Assembly (NCBI GenBank): GCA_024508725.1
Contig: JANINS010000004.1
Coordinates: 948,163-1,012,162 of the forward strand
Origin: Chitinophagaceae bacterium
Lineage (GTDB): Bacteria > Bacteroidota > Bacteroidia > Chitinophagales > Chitinophagaceae
Length of the DNA stretch: 64,000 nucleotides
Direction of reading: 5' to 3'
Positions within the stretch are counted from its first letter, which is position 1, and each line of letters opens with the position of its first letter. The notes below the pieces were generated by a model that saw nothing but the letters and a program-made list of their open reading frames with translations, made no database searches and was not told where the DNA came from. Below are positions 61,901 to 64,000 of this stretch, piece after piece. A program made the translations under genes and the position numbers.

Positions 61901-64000
61901 TAGAACATGGTTTGTGTAATGTTAGCAGCTACTGTGAAAGTTGGTGTGGTTGCACCCGCAATCGGGTTAAATCCTGCACCTGATGTAGTGCTTTCCATCC
62001 ACTGTATAGAAGTATAACCATTTGCACCTGTAGCAGACAAGAATGGTTTACCACCTGTATTACAATAACCATCAGGTGATGCCGTAGTAGTACCTACAGT
62101 AAGCACTTCTTTGGTCCTGCTTTCTTGTAATAAATCGTTGGCAGTATTTACATCAGTAGCTCCCGTTACAGAAGTACTGATATCAAAAATGTAAACACCC
62201 GGAACACTCATATCCAACTCATCAACTCCTGTACTGCTCACGGTTATGTCCATTGTACTTCCGGCAGCAAGTGTACCTGTATTGATCACTTTTGCTGGAT
62301 ATGCAAAGGTATTTGCACCGCTTACATTTACTTGTACTGTTACCGGAGTTCCTGCGAAATTGATAGTAGATGAGCCGTTGTTCTGGATTTTTACAGTTAC
62401 AGTTTCGGTATTATAACAACCTTTTGCTGAAACAACCGGAGATACCAGAGCCAAAGGCTTCATATCTATACCCACTGCTGCCGGTAATTCATCAGCACCA
62501 ATATCAGGAGTAGTAGCTGATCTCGATTCACCATCAATATCTGTTGTTACACCAACCACTGCAACGCCTTGTCCATCTAATGAAGAACTAGGTTGCAAAT
62601 GAAGATCCGTTGGTGATACGAATTGCGGATCTACTTCTTTTGAATTGCCATCTGCTGAAGTAGCACTTTGCCATGCAGCAAGATTAACAGATTGGTTAGC
62701 TGCACCGTTATTATAACTACCTGTCTTAGATTGAGCATTAGCAGGATTAGCGAACCAGTTATTATAGTTCATACTTCCTGTACCAAATGCATATCCCGTT
62801 GCAAGATCAATAGCATAATTCGACATTGTTCCACCGGTAAGATCCATATAAACGATATTGTTCAGGATCGATAAGTTGGTTGCATTTGTTGAACTTACTC
62901 TGATACCGAAATTTGAAACTGTAGGCGTGGTTGCTCCTGTTGAAGGGATAACAGATCCACTTAAATTGATGGAGTTGAATACTACTTTATCTCCATTTCC
63001 GGCTGATACACCGATACCCACAGCCTGGTTAGATCCTGAAGTACCGTTTGCTTTCACATTGTAGATGAAGTTATTCGCAACAATATTATTGGTTGCATTG
63101 GTTCCATCTGCACCGGCAAGGATCACGCCTAATGCTGCTCCGGTTTTCTCATCCATAATATCATGGATAGTATTATTCATCACTTTTGCATTCTTAACGA
63201 ATACAGAAGTAGGTGTCCAGCTTGCATCTGTTGCAATAGCGATACCCGCTCTTGTAGAAGAACCAGGATTGTTATTGAAATCCCCACCTACGTAGCGGAT
63301 CTCGTTATTCATGATCTGGATACCGTCTTCTTCTCTTGCTACGATACCTGCTTTACCTATTTCATCAACACCAAACGTACTGCTTCCTATCACGTTTCGC
63401 TTAATAACGGTTCCTGTGTTAGGATTAGCAGCAGATCCTCCTCTTGTATAAATACCATAGCGGAGTTTGCTGAAAGTACAGGTGTCGATCGTATTGTTAT
63501 CATTATCATTACCGCCTGTTACTGATGTAATAGTTCCACTTAAAGTGTTTCCTGCGATAACAACGCCATAAGAAGTACCTGAACCAGCTTTCTGATCGAT
63601 TCCTCCTTTCAGGATAACATTCTTAATGGTATTGTTTGTTGCACCCTGACCAGCACCTGTTGAAGCCAACCAGATCACTGCAGAACCGGAAGTAGCAGAG
63701 GTATTCTCTAAAGTTAACTTCGTTCCTGCTGCATCATTGATACCATCAACAATTACATAATCAGCCCCATTCAATTTGATCAATCCGTCAGCACTTGCTC
63801 CGGATGTTCCCTGTACCAATACAGCTGTATTGGCTGCAGGTTTAATGGTTAAAGTATTTGTAGCACTTGCATAACCATTAGCATTGATCACTATAGGGAA
63901 ACTTTCGTTTGTATTGTAACCTGCATCGGTTAGTGTAAAGGTCACCGCTCCTGTTAAACAAGCCTGGTTATAAGCTGCAACAGCCGCTGTTAATGTGGTA
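58990..64000 (-). CDS. giant T9SS-secreted surface protein B (partial)
   Basis: The frame is open to the window edge, so the true start lies beyond 64000; the ATG-like start at 63945 is internal because the upstream residues (TLTAAVAAYNQACLTGAV) match the module start of protein A. At least 1668 aa. It aligns with protein A from its third beta-helix module onward, has one TTPATRCG Ig-like repeat, a MAM/choice-of-anchor-like domain (ILSEDFNGSATGWTTTN to GWAIDNLLVSG), PKD-like domains and a T9SS C-terminal signal nearly identical to that of A. Encoded 165 bp upstream of A, same strand: a tandem duplication. Confidence 0.87.
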   Translation of the reverse strand, partial: TTLTAAVAAYNQACLTGAVTFTLTDAGYNTNESFPIVINANGYASATNTLTIKPAANTAVLVQGTSGASADGLIKLNGADYVIVDGINDAAGTKLTLENTSATSGSAVIWLASTGAGQGATNNTIKNVILKGGIDQKAGSGTSYGVVIAGNTLSGTITSVTGGNDNDNNTIDTCTFSKLRYGIYTRGGSAANPNTGTVIKRNVIGSSTFGVDEIGKAGIVAREEDGIQIMNNEIRYVGGDFNNNPGSSTRAGIAIATDASWTPTSVFVKNAKVMNNTIHDIMDEKTGAALGVILAGADGTNATNNIVANNFIYNVKANGTSGSNQAVGIGVSAGNGDKVVFNSINLSGSVIPSTGATTPTVSNFGIRVSSTNATNLSILNNIVYMDLTGGTMSNYAIDLATGYAFGTGSMNYNNWFANPANAQSKTGSYNNGAANQSVNLAAWQSATSADGNSKEVDPQFVSPTDLHLQPSSSLDGQGVAVVGVTTDIDGESRSATTPDIGADELPAAVGIDMKPLALVSPVVSAKGCYNTETVTVKIQNNGSSTINFAGTPVTVQVNVSGANTFAYPAKVINTGTLAAGSTMDITVSSTGVDELDMSVPGVYIFDISTSVTGATDVNTANDLLQESRTKEVLTVGTTTASPDGYCNTGGKPFLSATGANGYTSIQWMESTTSGAGFNPIAGATTPTFTVAANITQTMFYKLVATCGTGTDESGEMSVVLNNPQPVTTTPATRCGLGTVTLQATANSGEILNWYAASTGGTAIGTGTSFTTPAINTNTTYYVAASLPNANTFNVGYTNETTGNLASLGGYGMYFNTTAATKINTVKVYPSTAGTLNVELRNAGGTTVDTKAFTIDASDISNTVQKTLVLNFNVPANSTGWMIYYDLATYRGIGTYTYPVTKNGFSITGNTIDGNNITNGTRWYFWDWNVTTDCEGTRVPVTATVTTAPALTSVTATPSSICAGQSSSLQVASANANYTYSWAPVGQNGASVSVTPSSSTLYTVTATDAGTGCVITGTTTVNVNPVPAPIVFTPATIALCPGSPAQQLTFTGGSLTNVPILSEDFNGSATGWTTTNASTGANAALTSWLPQTGPYTWSGTTGITSNDNSQFYASNSDLGGSGSSTQVTLASPSFSTVGFTSVNLSYYNFYQYWNTNDTVQVQVSTNGGSSWTVVKQYPQSTQGVAAAFQSESLNLDAYAGMPSVMVRFRYRAIWGYGWAIDNLLVSGTASTSITWSPSAGLYTDAAGTTAYTGTSTATVYANPATNTTYTVTSTTTASCTATNTVSVTRSSAITNATLLAGTAGGAQVCSGNQDVAVSTNFFNNCNIIATVDPSGGAAVSGNVNACVKIDNTLPSAPNGQKYVQRYFEITPATNRTTATSSITLYFTQGEFNAYNANNNGYPALPTGAADATGIANLRVTQFNHGGVGTDFATYPAGTGSIIDPTDASITYDGAANGGAGMWKVTFNVTGSGAFFVHTGNFVLPVTITNFKGENAGSVNKLYWSTSTETNNYGFELERSADGVNYSKITFVATKANGGNSTSQLSYNFDDVRPLVGANYYRLKQIDNNGKFVYSGVVVLNRKVSEITLTKVYPNPATREINVVITSPRSEKLTLVVTDLTGKVVMQTSTNVVTGDNQQQLNVSALAGGTYMIKAICANGCETAVHRFVKQ

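Overview
The window looks like chromosomal DNA of a Bacteroidota bacterium, most likely Chitinophagales/Chitinophagaceae (inferred). The evidence is: start codons mostly without Shine-Dalgarno sequences, promoters of the TTTG-N19-21-TAnnTTTG type, two giant surface proteins with type IX secretion (T9SS) C-terminal signals, MqnA of the futalosine menaquinone route, DUF4295 beside L33/L28, a YfhO membrane protein and many SpII lipoproteins.

Positions 1-6836 hold the most striking content, an RNA-repair locus. A Ro60 (TROVE plus vWA) gene is followed by a very compact RNA array (2091-3575), a DUF458/YkuK RNase H-fold gene, a membrane-anchored BCS1-like AAA ATPase and an RtcB RNA ligase. The array interleaves nine linear tRNA-like genes with seven copies of a repeated Y-RNA-like element, separated by only 0-20 nt. 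In all seven Y elements two helices covary around fixed motifs (TGTCGTAG, TACTTCG and about GCTTGTTAC). Four carry tRNA-like inserts, and three of those are circularly permuted: T arm and acceptor 3' strand first, then acceptor 5' strand and, in two of them, the D arm. A KptA/Tpt1 RNA 2'-phosphotransferase lies 3 kb further on.

Positions 6875-18629 carry housekeeping and signalling genes: an MtfA-like peptidase, an exported barrel-like protein, two lone PAS proteins, lipoproteins, a TRIC-type channel, a triple-PAS histidine kinase, and an exported protein with a degenerate and an intact caspase domain in tandem. Positions 18630-20509 are a repeat-rich patch with a RAYT transposase and REP-like palindromes. 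Positions 20510-28906 hold DUF6266, DUF3574, a response regulator, a three-gene envelope cluster, CorA, a Nudix hydrolase, a queuosine-precursor transporter and YfhO.

Positions 29036-32757 form a glycan block: three translationally coupled glycosyltransferases and a TylF-like methyltransferase. Positions 32799-47175 are core metabolism and translation: mqnA, purB, a ROK kinase, lipA, an OsmC protein, rimO, ftsY, rpmG, rpmB and ornithine aminotransferase. Positions 47323-64000 encode two paralogous giant T9SS-secreted beta-helix/Ig-like proteins on the minus strand; the second runs off the window.

The RNA-repair genes suggest a shared logic: Ro60 with its Y RNAs as RNA-surveillance scaffolds, RtcB and perhaps KptA as end-healing and junction enzymes, and the tRNA-like array as regulators, decoys or substitute tRNAs. 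That functional reading is inference. The repeats, folds and gene order are read directly from the sequence.
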